DNA from: Lithodes maja
Lineage: Eukaryota > Arthropoda > Malacostraca > Decapoda > Lithodidae
Assembly: GCA_037953745.1 (NCBI GenBank)
Contig: JBAKBP010000677.1
Span: 62,001-126,000 of the forward strand
Direction: 5' to 3'
DNA: 64,000 nucleotides
Under the pieces are notes generated by a model that ran no database searches, was not told the origin of the DNA, and saw only the letters and a program-made list of their open reading frames with translations. Shown piece after piece: positions 9,048-19,565 of this stretch; position 1 is the stretch's first letter; each line of letters starts with the position of its first letter. Both the position numbers and the translations under genes were made by a program.

Positions 9048-9817
9048 CAGTCAGCCCCCCCAATACGCGATTCCACAATTCGCGAAAACCCTAATACACG
9101 AGTGACCCCTCGAAAATAACATTAATTAATTAAACATTAATTACGCGAGGTGGTACCACAATACACGAATCGAGAGCTAAGAAGGGGCCAAATCCGCTAT
9201 TCCCGCTTGATACGCGAGCATGTCTACGTTTCGCGAGGCCCAGGAGTAGCTCTGAAAAAATAAGAAGACGGGCATACGCCTGCCTTCCCTCCCGCTTACC
9301 CTCCCTCCCTCCCTCCCACAGTCCCGCTCAAGCGCTCATAGCCGTGCGGAGTGACCAAACGTTTGTAGTGCCTGCCACTTTTTTCGCCATGCCACGCCAA
9401 TATAAGAAGATAACACACAAAATGAAGGTGGAAGTGTTGGATCGCAAGAAAAAAGGAGAAGGAAACTGTGCAATAGGCTTGTCAGAGTAAACTGTTCGTA
9501 CGATTTGGTCAGGGAGGGAGAAGTTGGAGAAAATCGTGAAGTCCTACGGTCCTAGTCCTAGTCCTAGCCTATCTACTACTAATTTTAAGGTAAGGTTTCA
9601 TATTTTTATTCATTGTTCTTATTATATATAAGATATAGACTGTACTGTAGAGCCAAAAATGTCGAAAATAAGGCCAAAATTTTTGAAAATAGGCCATAAT
9701 TGAGAGATGTCACCCATATCTAATTATTCCTATTTAAAGTTAGGTCCATAATACGCGGATTCCCAATACGCGATGCCTCCTGTCACCCCTATTCTCGCGT
9801 ATTGGGGGGCCTGACTG
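9048..9817 (+). mobile_element. pogo/Tigger-type element T5
   Basis: Ends CAGTCAGCCCCCCCAATACG (9048) and the inverse ...TATTGGGGGGCCTGACTG (9817), flanked by TA. It carries the start of a Tigger-like transposase gene, unlike the other MITEs here. Confidence 0.85.
9389..9592 (+). pseudogene. Tigger/CENP-B-type transposase N-terminus (HTH)
   Basis: From ATG 9389 the translation MPRQYKKITHKMKVEVLDRK is followed by a helix-turn-helix with ...IGLSE*TVRTIW...REKLEKIV, the layout of the Psq/CENP-B N-terminal DNA-binding domain of pogo/Tigger/Jerky transposases. An in-frame TAA interrupts it at 9488. An AAG|GTAAGG splice donor lies near 9590. The DDE domain is missing, so this is a relic that explains T5's superfamily rather than a working gene. 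Confidence 0.65.
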
Positions 9818-11497
9818 TATTTGGGGATATAGAGGAGCACATTATTGAGAGGAAAGCTAGGGATAAGGAAGAAATTAATAAAGTAAAAACATTGATCAAG
9901 CATGTCGATGAAGAAGGAAACAACTGGAGAGATGATATTGAAGAAGTTAGGAGAATGGGTAAATATAGTAAGGGAAACACAAGGCCAATGAGAGTGCAGT
10001 TTAGGTCTAGGGTAACAGTGGATGCAATAATGAACGTAACATGGAGACTTAACTTGACCAGCAAGTTTAAGAAAATTACAATTAGAAAAGACATGAGTAT
10101 TGAGGATCGAAACATAAGAAAGGAATTGCAAACCGAGGCAAATGTAAAGATTGGAGAAAGGACGAAAGAAGACGAAAAGAAGTTTTTCTGGAGAGTGTGG
10201 GAGGGAAAACTCAAGAAATGGTATATAAAGCGAAGGGACGAAGTAGGGAGGGAAAGGGAGATGGTGCGGGTGACGGGGGAGAAGGCAGAGAGAGGGGAGG
10301 TGGAGATAGAGAGAGAAACAGTCCAAGTGGAGGCAGAGGGAGGGGAGGTGGAAACGGAGCGAGAAACAGTCCAGGTGGAGACAAGAGAAGAGGAGACAAG
10401 CTAGGAAATAAATTGGGAGGGGTACGTACAAAAAAGAAAGGAACGGGCAGGGACGAGAAAAATAGGGAAAATACTGGAAACGCTAAGTTCATGTATACAA
10501 ATATTGATGGGTTAATTTCCAAAAAGATTGAGTTTGACGAATATGTAAAGAGAGAGAGGCCCGGGGTAGTATGTTTGACTGAAACTAAGCTTAACCAGGA
10601 AGTAGATACAAATATAATTAGTTGTGCAGGATACAGTACATGGAGAAGAGACAGGTTAGGAAAGCTAGGAGGAGGAGTGTTGATCATGGTAGATAATAAA
10701 ATTACTGCTAAAGAAGTAAAACTTGGTGATAGCATTGCTGAAGTGGTAGCAGTTGAAATTGAGGATAATGATAGGTCAAAATTGGACATTGTATCAGTTT
10801 ATTTACCTCCTAAGACTAAATCTTGGAGCAACGATGAATATAATGAATTAATTTTGGAAACCTTGCGTATGTTAGAAATTATTTGTAAAAGGAAAAATAG
10901 GCTTATTCTTGCAGGGGACTTTAATTGCGGGGAGGTGGATTGGGAATGTTTGGATGCGGGTTCAAATGAAAATACTTGGGGTAGCAAATTTCTTGAACTA
11001 ACAATGGGGTATCTATTAACACAACACGTTATGGAAAATACAAGATTTAGAGGAGGTGATGAACCATCAAGACTCGACTTATTATTCACCAAAGACCCCC
11101 AAGAAATAAAGAACCTAACATATTTGAGTCCCATGGGAAAAAGCGATCATGCTGTGATTGAATTTGAATTGACAGTGGAATTTCTGGAAGGCAGAGAGGA
11201 GGAACATAGGGAATATAGACTAAATTATAGTAAGGCGGATTATGAATCATTACGAGGATACTTTGCAAATATAGATTGGTCATTTATTGAGCAAGAACAG
11301 AATATTCAGGTAAAATACACCATGTTACTAGACATTTACAGGGAGGGGGTAGATAAATATGTACCAACATTTAAGGATAAAAAGCTGGCTAAGGAGAAAG
11401 AGTGGTTTAACATGCGATGTCACATTGCCCAGAACAAAAAGGACTCTGCATGGAATAAAGTGAGAAGGAGACACACTGAGGAAAAATGGAATGAGTA

Positions 11498-12376
11498 CAC
11501 TCCACCCTCCATTTAACGGACAAATGCGTGCAAGCACCTGTCCGTTCCTGCTAAATGTCCGTTGCTGCTAAATACTGTCCAGTCCGGATGTAATCCGGAA
11601 ATTCCTTGAGAAAAATTCGGTGTTGAGTACAGGTGTCCGGATCGTGACATTTAACTGTTATGCATCCTTTTTTTTACTGTACCTGAAATAAATCCTGGTA
11701 ATCCCTTGTGCTACACCCTATTGATAATGCAAAACTATTGAACACACTTAAAAGTGTATATTATTTGGTCTCTATATAATCTGTGAATCATTTCCGATAT
11801 GATAGAATTAAAGATTTTATTTTCCACCAACTCATAATCAGCAAAAACGACACAAATGTCAATTAAAAACATGTTATAATAATTATTTCCCTATCATTTT
11901 GTGTATACCGTGGGAACAAAAAAAAACAAAAATCTATCAAACGTAAATCTCCCGCCTGGGAAGCTCGGCGCCTAGACGGAGGGGAGGGTTGAAATATTTT
12001 GTTGACTATCTCATTTATTATTTATCTATGTGCTGGAAGGATATTATATTTTTCAATTCCATCACATTAGAAATTATTCAAAGATTACAAAAAGTCCAAA
12101 TAAGACATAGTTATGTTAATGTATAAGGGATTTAGGTAGATGAATTAGAGAGATAGATAGATAGAAAGAGAGTGTATATCGAGGGAAAAAAACAAAACAA
12201 AAAATCTATCAAACCTAAATCTTCCGTCTCGGAAGCTCCGCGTCTAGACTGAGGGGAGGGTTGAACTATTTTTTTGACTATCTTATTTATTATTTATCTA
12301 TGTGCTGGAAGGATATTATATTTTTCAATTCCATCACATTAGAAATTATTCAAAGATTACAAAAAGTCCAAATAAG
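11498..12376. mobile_element. pogo/Tigger-type element T6, 3'-truncated
   Basis: It begins after TA with CACTCCACCCTCCATTTAAC. No matching right end exists: LINE-A resumes at about 12377 after losing about 121 bp that copy 2 has (59241-59361). Inside are two copies of a roughly 250-bp unit (gtgctggaaggatattatat) that also makes up much of T3. The open frame 12302-12685 is a chimera of T6 and LINE-A. Confidence 0.6.
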
Positions 12377-12634
12377 ACAAAAATAAAGGACAAAATAACA
12401 AAGCTTAGGGTAGAGGGTCAATTATATGAAGACACAGTGGGTATGTGTGAAATTATGAATGATACATTAACATCCGTGTTTGTGGAGGAGGATGACTATG
12501 TAGAACCTGTGGTGGAATTGAACGAGATACAGGGACTAGAGTCGATAGAAGTCAACAAGGATGAACTAAAATCATTGTTGGAAGAATTGGACGTGAGAAA
12601 ATCTATGGGCCCAGATAACATTGCTGGATGGGTA

Positions 12635-13090
12635 TTAACCCGTACAGCCCCAGCGACGCGCCTGGCGCGTCGGCGATGTATGTAACGCACAGCCCCAGAG
12701 ACGCGCCTGGCGCGTCACCCTAATTGCCCCTAATTGCGCCGACCGTAACCTCAGGTGTAGCCACGCAAGAGGGCTCAGATTTGTATGGGAACTGTGTACG
12801 TATCCCACGCAACCGTGACGATGGTTGAAAACTCTCAAAGTCCACGTGCGTGCGCGCGAGCGCGCAATAACCTGGTTTTTTGGGATAATTGCCTTCAATT
12901 TTTTACTCTTATAAAATCCGTTTTCGGGGGCTCTGTAGGACCATTTTTTAAGCTTTTTGAGCGGTTTTTCGTGGTTTTTCCTTCATTCCTAACCCATTCG
13001 CTATTGTTTCTGGAATAAAACCATTTTTTGAAAACCGGCCGGGTTCTGGTGCGCAAACATTACAAAACTAGCCGGGGCTCCACGGGTTAA
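12635..13090. mobile_element. piggyBac-type MITE M7
   Basis: TTAA at both ends, CCCGTACAGCCCCAGC inward on the left and the near-inverse GCCGGGGCTCCACGGG on the right. LINE-A copy 2 shows the uninterrupted site (gggtattgagagaatg, differing by one base from TTAA). No coding capacity. Confidence 0.8.
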
Positions 13091-14576
13091 GAGAATGTTC
13101 TGAACAACTAGTGAGACCTATTTTTAATATTGTTCAACACTCATTAAACAAGGGGGAACTTCCCTTAGAATGGAAACAAGCAAATATAACTCCAATATAT
13201 AAAAGTGGAAATAAAGAAGACCCGCTAAATTATCGACCGGTATCCTTAACGAGTGTTATATGCAAGCTTTGTGAAAAGATTATTAGAAAAAGATGGGTGG
13301 GTATGTTGGAGGAGAGGGAAATAATTTCAAGCAAGCAGTTCGGGTTCAGAAAAGGTCATTCGTGTACCACAAATTTGTTGAGTTACTATGATAGGGTAAT
13401 TGACATTGTACAAGGGAGGGAGGGGTGGGTAGATTGTATTTACTTAGATTTCAAGAAGGCATTTGATAAGGTGCCTCATAAGAGATTGTTGTGGAAGCTC
13501 AGGACTGTGGGGCGGGTTGAGGGAGTATTATGAAAGTGGATGGAAAACTATTTAATTGGGAAGGAAATGCGAACAGTAATAAAAGGAAAGTTCTCCTCGT
13601 GGAAAAGGGTAAAAAGCGGAGTGCCTCAAGGATCGGTGTTGGCCCCAATCATGTTTTTGGTTTTCATCAACGACCTTCAAATGGGAATAGGTTCATATAT
13701 ATCTATGTTTGCTGATGATGCAAAATTAATGAAGCATATTACAAGTAGGAGTAGTTGTGAAGAATTACAGAGAGACCTAGATAAGTTATATGAGTGGAGT
13801 CAAACTTGGAAAATGGAATTCAACACGAGTAAGTGTCAGGTTCTTGAGATGGGAAAAAGTAAATATAGACCTTCTTGGGGATATAAAATAGGAGATGAAA
13901 TAATTAGTAAAGCTGTGAAAGCAAAAGACCTAGGGGTAGTTGTGGCAGACAGCTTGTCACCTGAACAGCATATAAATAAAATAACTGGTGAAACCTATGC
14001 AGTGTTGACTAACATGAGAATAGCTCTGAATTATTTAGATGAAGAGATGTTAGCAAAAATAATAGGGACAATAATACGACCAAGACTGGAGTATGCAGCA
14101 GTGGTGTGGTCTCCACACCTTATAAAACATAATAAAAAACTGGAAAGAGTTCAGAGAGTTGCCACTAAGATGATAGCTAGCCTTAGAGACCTGCCTTATG
14201 AGGAGAGATTGGAGAGGCTAAAGCTGCCAAAGCTGAGGGAGAGGAGAGAGAGAGGTGACATGATCATGATGTTTAAGTGTGTGAAAGGTTTTGAGAAGAT
14301 CGACAAGGGAGATTTTGTGGTGAGGGACGAGGGAAGAACCAGGGGTCATGATTGTAAGTTGAGGAAAGTTATATGCAAGTCTGATGTAAGAAAGTTCAGC
14401 TTCCCATATAGAAGCATTGAGTGTTGGAATAAGTTGGATGGGGAGGTGGTGGGAGCAAGAAATATCCAAACTTTTAAAGCAAAATTGAATAAATGTAGAG
14501 AGAGAGAGACAGGACAACACGAGCTTAGGCTCAAATCCTGTATACTACAATTAGGTGAGTACAATTAGGTGAGTAC

Positions 14577-17416
14577 ACTGCATGGTGGTTTTCTGCTTCC
14601 TCGGCTTCACCTGGCTGTTCCAGCAGACATGGCACCGCCTTCTGCTAATGGTGACTCCATTTCGTTCCAGAGGCAGGTAACCGAGCTTGTGCACATTTAG
14701 ATACTGTGCACACTGCATGCGGTCCTGAACGGGGCGCCCAGGTTGTGCCACTGCCCTCTGTGGCGTAGCATACCTGTCCAGGAGCTCCACCAACACCTGT
14801 TTTTGGAACCTCCGCAGGCTACTGAACTTCCTGGGTGTGCGCGGATTCCGAAGCCTGTAGATATTGTAGGCATTCAGCATTGACATGTCCACCATGTGCA
14901 GAAAGAATTTTTGTACCATCTGCACGAGGTACGCAGACAGTCGATGAAGCCTATCTGCATGTCGGACTTGTCCACCAGCCTCATATTTATGTTGTAGTCC
15001 ATTACAGCATCGGGCTTGGTCACCCTGACTTGGGTGCGGCGATCCACCTTGCCAGTCTCAACCATTTCCCCCTTGTGGACGGTGCTCAGGAGGTTGACCT
15101 TCCGCTGGTCGTGCCAGTGGATAGCCAGAATGGGTCCCAACTTCTTCTTGAAGACATCGCCTTTCTTGGTTTTAGGAGGGAAAGTTGGCATGCCCTTCCT
15201 TTTCGCTCTAACTGTGCCTACAGTCCCCGTCTTGCGCTGATGGAGGTACTTTGAGAGAGTGGGGGACGTGTAGTAGTTGTCCGTGTAGAGGACGTGATTC
15301 TTCTCGAAGTACCGGTTCATCATGGCTTGAACCACTGCTCCGCCAAAGCCAATGAGGGGGTCTATTTCCACGTCCCCTTCCTTCCCGCTGTAGACCAGGA
15401 AGTCCAGGACATAGCCAGTTTGGCAATCGCACAGCACAAAGAACTTTATACCAAAGCGATGTCTCTTTGAGGGGATGTACTGCCTGAAGCTCAGCTTTCC
15501 CCGGAACAGCACAAGAGACTCGTCAATACAGACGTTGCAGAAGGGCGTGAAGTATGACGTGAAACGTTCTCGCATCATCTCGTACAACGTCCTAATCTTC
15601 CACAGCTTGTCAGAGAGATGCATGTCAGTGTTGGTGACAAGATGGAGCGCTCCGAGGATGTCGAGGTACCGGTCCCGAGAGATGTATTTCCCGAAGGCAG
15701 GGGTGGATATCAGATCTTTGGTGATCCAATAGTCAGCCAACCTGTGCTTCTTTACATGAGGCATTAGCATGGTGATTGCCAGGAACACCATGAACTCGGG
15801 ATGAGTCACTGGGGTCCACCGCTTCATGTGGCCCTTGGTCACCTTGCCAAAAAAGTTCACCTGGATTTGGTGGTGCTTGTTTGTCTCTTCTATGACAAAC
15901 TCAGTAACCTCCTTATCAAAAAATGCCTCAAAAAGCTCATGTGGTGGAGCATTGGGGCCTGCGGGAAAACTTGGGGTAACTCCTGAACCCTCCTGTACCT
16001 CATCAAAAGGGGTTACATCAGGGTTATTCACTTCATCAGCAGCCACATCCTGCCAGTTGAAAATATAAAATGGGTCCTGCTGGCGACGCTGACGAGGAGC
16101 TGCAGCTGGGGCAGCACGCCCACGAACTTTGGCGGCGCGCACCCTAGGGCGGCCAGGAGCGCGACGGCGCCCAGGCCCAGCCCGGCGGCCAGGGCGGCCA
16201 GGAGCACGACGGCCCTGGGCAAAGCGTCTGGGTTGAGGGTCGTCGATGTCCATAAAGTCATCGTCGTTGTCGTCAGAGCCGTCATCTTGCCCTGACGGTG
16301 GACCCAGGTAATCATGGCCAGAGTCATCTGTGAGGTGCCCTTCATCTTCAGACCCCCCCTCATAATCTCGCGGGGAACGAATGATGCGTGGGCGGCGTGT
16401 AGGTCGGCGAGGTGGGGAAGGAGTGGCAGGTGAGGTTCTGTCATCTTCATGCAGAGGTTCGGGGCTCCTTGGCCTACGACGAGTCGTAGACAGCACTGGT
16501 TCAGTGTCTGTAGGTGCAGGTATGGATGCGAGGTCAAATACATCGTCAGGAACCTCTGTTGTAGGCTGGAGAGGTGGGGTGGACCCTGGGGAAAGTTGCG
16601 GGGGCGTATGGCTGGGACCGGCAGGGGTGGAAGCCGCGGGAGCCTCGAACAAAGAGCGCCTACTTGTAGCTCCTTTTTTCACATATTTTCTCCCTTTTCT
16701 GTAGTAGTATGTCTCCTCTCGGGGGAAATAGGGGGTAAATAGGCCGAAAGTGGGGGGTCCTCAACCCTAGGCAGTGCTGGTGGTGGTGGGGAAGAATGGC
16801 GGGTGCCTGGGGCAACTTGGGTGGCGTGGGTAGATAAGGAAGACAATGGCGGGTCAACCTCACCCTCACGCTCAGCCTCACTGGCACCCTCACGCACTGC
16901 TCCCTCACCAAGTTTTAGGGCCTCTTTCCTGGCTGCCGCGGCCGCCTTTTCAAGAACTTGCTTCTTATAAAAACTTATCTTGAATGGGGATTTAGCTGGC
17001 GAAGGGCTAGGTGTCGTGTCACTCAACCTAAACTTGGCAGTCGACCTAGTGCTGTCCCATTCGCTCACTCTCACTACACTCTCATCACCTTGCACAACTA
17101 TATCACGTTCAGTACTATCATCACTTTCATCGTCATGCTCAAATCCAACAAATTGCGCGTCTCTTTCATGAATTTCGTCTAGAACGTCTAAATCTTCACT
17201 ATAGTGAGACTGATAAGACTCGGAGCTATCACTGCCCAAGTCATCAACACTATTTTGTCCTTCACCACGTTCATAACTCCTCAAAGCTATTTCAATACCT
17301 CCGGGAGTCAACGCATCTTGTACGTGCCTTTGCGTTAGGGCGCGACGAACATGGGCAGTCGTCGAAGGGAGCATGGAATCGGACACAGGGGAATCACTTT
17401 TTGGGCTAGTATCCAT
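14577..17416 (-). pseudogene. piggyBac pbA transposase, frameshifted
   Basis: piggyBac transposases cut and paste DNA at TTAA using three or four catalytic Asp residues. Start MDTSPKSDSP at 17416 matches pbB. An acidic, Ser/Pro-rich N-terminal half is followed by an Arg/Gly-rich stretch and then the DDD domain with CIDESLVLFRGKLSFRQY, LYTDNYYTSPT and NMRLVDKSDMQ. All catalytic Asp are present. It fails through a one-base indel near 16685 (after RRHTTTEKG), another near 14910 (after RWYK), and the LINE-A insertion that removes the last codons of the C-terminal cysteine-rich domain (RCHVCWNSQ). Confidence 0.9.
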
Positions 17417-17611
17417 GTTGGCGGCAGGGTAGAGACTGTTTTGGTGGCGTACATGGTGTCTGGTGGCGTCGCCTAGCGACCACGGAACGAAATGTTTACG
17501 CGCGCCATTCGAAAGCACATACGCAAGCAATGGTACAATGTTGTACCACCCGGGTTCCTCGGGTCAAAACATAATGGTACACACGTGTACCACCCGGGGT
17601 TGAAGGGTTAA

Positions 17612-17964
17612 TACCCAATTACAGGAATACTGTAATATGCAAGATAATGCCAATTAATTAATTTGTACTTTCACACTAATTACCAAAGTACATCTTGGCA
17701 CCGTAGACTTTCCTGCATTTTTAATCGGTACATATCACATTATACATTAAAACTATTTAAGCAAGAAAGTTAGATAAAATCATTTTGAACAATAGAGTGA
17801 AAACAGATTTCTAATATGTTTATTTGTTATCTATTTATTAATATACTGTACTTAACTTTTAATTGACGTAAAGTCCGAATTCGCCCCAGTTGACGGTATC
17901 TATCACCTGTATAAAAATTAAAATGATCGGACCATTTTGAAAAACATGGCGGACGCTCCCCTTA
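17612..17964. repeat. intron-side sequence ending in a TTAA element terminus (K2)
   Basis: The last ~70 bp (17894-17964) are the reverse complement of the left end of K1 (TTAAGGGGAGCGTCCGCCAT at 51070). K2 is therefore another copy or fragment of that TTAA-ended family. The rest is AT-rich with nothing recognised. Its own left end may have been lost when pbA inserted at 17608. Confidence 0.5.
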
Positions 17965-17969
17965 ATGTT

Positions 17970-17986
17970 CTATTATATATTTTCAG
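17970..17986 (+). promoter_or_regulatory. splice acceptor of the CLINT1-like exon
   Basis: A pyrimidine-rich tatatattttcag ends at 17986, directly before conserved coding sequence. Only 22 bp separate it from the K2 terminus, so the branch point must lie in or next to transposon sequence. Confidence 0.7.
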
Positions 17987-18123
17987 AGTGAAAGCAAAGG
18001 ACTTGATCGACTTCATTCAAGATGACAACCGACTACGCGAGGAACGTAAAAAGGCCAAGAAGAACAAGGATAAATATGTTGGAGTGTCGTCGGATTCCAT
18101 GGGCTTCAGAGGTTCAGGCAATA
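17987..18123 (+). CDS. CLINT1: host exon: ENTH-domain end of an epsinR/CLINT1 (clathrin interactor 1) homologue
   Basis: The exon encodes VKAKDLIDFIQDDNR, then LREERKKAKKNKDKY and VGVSSDSMGFRG. This is the last helix of the ENTH domain and its conserved continuation in epsin-related proteins; the KKAKKNKDKY-x-GVSSDS run distinguishes epsinR/CLINT1 from classical epsins. CLINT1 binds phosphoinositides and SNAREs and links cargo to clathrin and AP-1 at the trans-Golgi/endosome. The 137-nt exon starts in split phase (one base completing a codon) and ends one base into a codon, before GTAAGA. No neighbouring exon is in the window. The upstream ATG at 17937 is transposon sequence, not a start. It is intact with no stop or frameshift, so a working exon is likelier than a pseudogene. 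Confidence 0.85.
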
Positions 18124-18129
18124 GTAAGA
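18124..18129 (+). promoter_or_regulatory. splice donor of the CLINT1-like exon
   Basis: GTAAGA, a consensus-like donor. Conserved protein similarity ends around it. DIRS3 begins about 26 bp further on. A weaker GT at 18111 is an alternative. Confidence 0.55.
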
Positions 18130-18149
18130 TTAAATCTTTCAATACAGAT

Positions 18150-18500
18150 AATTTATTGGTGGCTCCTTACGTCAATGACGTAAGAGCCTATGATAATATG
18201 GCCTCGTTCCGGTCTCCTCAGAGACCGGGTTAACCTTGATCGCGACGGTTGAGAACCAAGATCATCTTAGGGGGTACCCCTTAATCATTCCTAAGGTACT
18301 GTACGTCATTGGGACGGAGCTACTGAAAAGTAGAAAATAAAAAAGAAAGGAATTAACACAGTTTGAATACCGCGCCTATGCGCATTCAGATCTTCCTCTT
18401 GTTTCCCATAACATGCCTGCTACCGCCACCTCCCCAGGTGCTACCTCTAATGTATATATCAAGTTGAGCATGTGTATGGGAAGGGGATGGTGGAAGGGCA
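18150..18500 (-). repeat. DIRS3 terminal repeat
   Basis: Starts atttattggtggctccttac and matches the DIRS2 terminal repeats at 25684 and (inverted) 48421, including a ggggtaccccttaatcattc segment. The extra 3' extension seen in DIRS2 (gacaacccgtaaggg) is absent at this edge. Confidence 0.75.
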
Positions 18501-18519
18501 ATTGTCGTTATTGCCTTAA

Positions 18520-18625
18520 GGAGCCACCAATAAATATTAGTTTTTCCTTCCTTCCCTTACGGGTTGTCAAAACCGTAGTTTATTGGTGGCTCCTTACGTC
18601 AATGACATAAGAGCCTAGAATATCA
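18520..18625 (-). repeat. DIRS3 internal complementary region (ICR)
   Basis: Two head-to-head copies of the terminal sequence: gccttaaggagccaccaata and tttattggtggctccttacg around a short centre. This is the internal circle-junction copy that defines DIRS1-type elements. Confidence 0.75.
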
Positions 18626-18761
18626 CGACCGGTGGAGGGACCTTCATATGCTCATCAAGCTAAAAAACAAAAATCTACTAGGAAGACCAAAAAACGAAAA
18701 CTGTGACATGTTTAAATATAAAAGTATAGCAGTAAGAAAAAGATGTATAAGGCGGGTACCA

Positions 18762-19311
18762 TTAACCCTCCAGCACTGGCTTCGCATTCTATAAGATATC
18801 CCTGAAACCCGGGGGATTTGGCCAAAAAAGTCTCGCCTAGGCTACCGTATCTTTGTTATTTTAACTGCTACCACATTCCCACGCATCTTCAAGCGTAGAT
18901 GTGTTTCGTACCTGTAGACTGGCGTTGAGTAGAGCTCTCTAAGTCAACTGGTTCAGTTGTGATAACAATTTCCGTGGAGAGAACTTTGTGGCGATGTCAG
19001 CCATATGAGACACTGGCTCAGTTGTGATAACAATTTCCGTGGAGAGAACTTTGTGGCGATGTCAGCCGTATGAGACACTTTTCACTACTGAAACAACAAC
19101 ATACAGCCACACAAAAACGAACAACGCCTTTCCTTCTTGTGTTCGGAGGTGCGCGGCGTCGGTCCAACCGGCTGTGTTTATATGCGTCGGACGGACGGCT
19201 TTCAAAACAAGCTTACAGGCTTTCAAGCTGCCGGAGCCTCAGAGCCCTTCCGTGTTCCTGGCCCTAGTTTGTTATGGGTGCCTCAGAGCCCTACCGGGTC
19301 TGAGGGGTTAA
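18762..19311. mobile_element. piggyBac-type MITE M1
   Basis: TTAA at both ends (TTAACCCTCCAGCACTGG ... GTCTGAGGGGTTAA). The equivalent place in DIRS2 (about 26276) has one TTAA and no insert (taccattaaagaagcc). A 63-bp segment is duplicated in tandem at 18957-19080. Confidence 0.9.
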
Positions 19312-19565
19312 AGAAGCCTTATCTCAGAAAAACAGAACTACTGAGGTGTGAATACTGGTAATCGTATATCACAAAATTAAAGAAAAAATAAATAAAGTTA
19401 CACATTTATAGTTGCAATAATGTATAGATATTGCTATGTAACAGATCTAGTGCAGTAATAACACTCCTGCTATCCATTCCGGATTGTGTGTCCTGCCAAC
19501 TTATAATGGAACTTAACACGCCCCCTCCTTTTTCATTTAAGGTGAATGGTAGGAGACACCTTCTA

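Larger units (their letters stand above)
8532..10404 (+). pseudogene. LINE-A ORF1 protein, interrupted by T5
   Basis: A two-part frame: 8532-9047 and 9820-10404, with T5 between. Removing T5 with one TA restores a continuous 367-codon frame across CIIVFGDIEE, so the insertion is the only break. LINE ORF1 proteins bind element RNA as a multimer and chaperone nucleic acids. Here residues about 60-150 are a charged, heptad-rich coiled coil (EIKEKHNKW, EEQKKQSERENKD). The later part, with RPMRVQFRSRVTVDAIM, looks like the RRM-like fold of such proteins. The C-terminus is Glu/Arg-rich and overlaps the start of the ORF2 frame. ATG 8532 follows the 5' UTR and is the first in frame. Confidence 0.75.
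10197..14512 (+). pseudogene. LINE-A ORF2: APE-type endonuclease and reverse transcriptase, broken
   Basis: The endonuclease domain runs from about 10490 (YTNIDGL ... VVCLTETKLN ... ILAGDFNCGEVDW ... SRLDLLFTKD ... GKSDHAVIEFEL), with the Glu, Asn/Asp and SDH motifs of the family. RT follows with NYRPVSLTSVICKL, KQFGFRKGHS, YLDFKKAFDKVPH, SGVPQGSVLAP and the FADDAK catalytic box near 13710. The C-terminal tail contains RRERGDMIMMFKCV. Breaks: T6 replaces about 120 bp at 11498; M7 sits at 12635; a TGA at 13530 stands where copy 2 reads TTA; a 2-nt insertion near 14505 shifts the last codons. The first in-frame Met is 10197, but translation could begin closer to the endonuclease. Confidence 0.9.
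8297..14576 (+). mobile_element. LINE-A copy 1: full-length CR1-like LINE with three nested insertions
   Basis: It has a 5' UTR of about 235 bp, ORF1, ORF2 (endonuclease plus RT) and a 3' end made of two copies of aattaggtgagtac. Microsatellite-like 3' tails are typical of CR1 elements. Removing T5, T6 and M7 leaves about 4.2 kb, normal for CR1/L2-type elements. It lies inside the piggyBac pbA coding region. A second copy is at 56424-61592. Confidence 0.85.
8142..17611 (-). mobile_element. piggyBac element pbA, split by LINE-A copy 1
   Basis: The transposase-sense 5' end is on the right: TTAA at 17608-17611 with end TTAACCCTTCAACCCCGGGT read on the minus strand. Its coding sequence runs leftward to 14577, is broken by LINE-A, and resumes with the last 20-odd codons at 8296-8223 followed by 3' UTR. 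The uninterrupted piggyBac pbC (53322-55331) shows the original joint, cactccacacactgcatgg. The left terminus is not visible because T1 abuts at 8142. Confidence 0.8.

Noticed and set aside
10211..10789. Minus-strand Pro/Leu/Ser-rich frame opposite LINE-A
   Set aside because: Antisense of a Glu/Arg/Gly-rich coding segment. No motif, and not kept in copy 2.
12302..12685. 127-codon frame as a gene
   Set aside because: Its first quarter is T6, its middle LINE-A and its end MITE M7. A chance fusion.
17937..17986. ATG at 17937 as the start of the CLINT1-like gene
   Set aside because: The codons before 17987 are TTAA-element sequence and intron. The ENTH similarity starts only after the splice acceptor.
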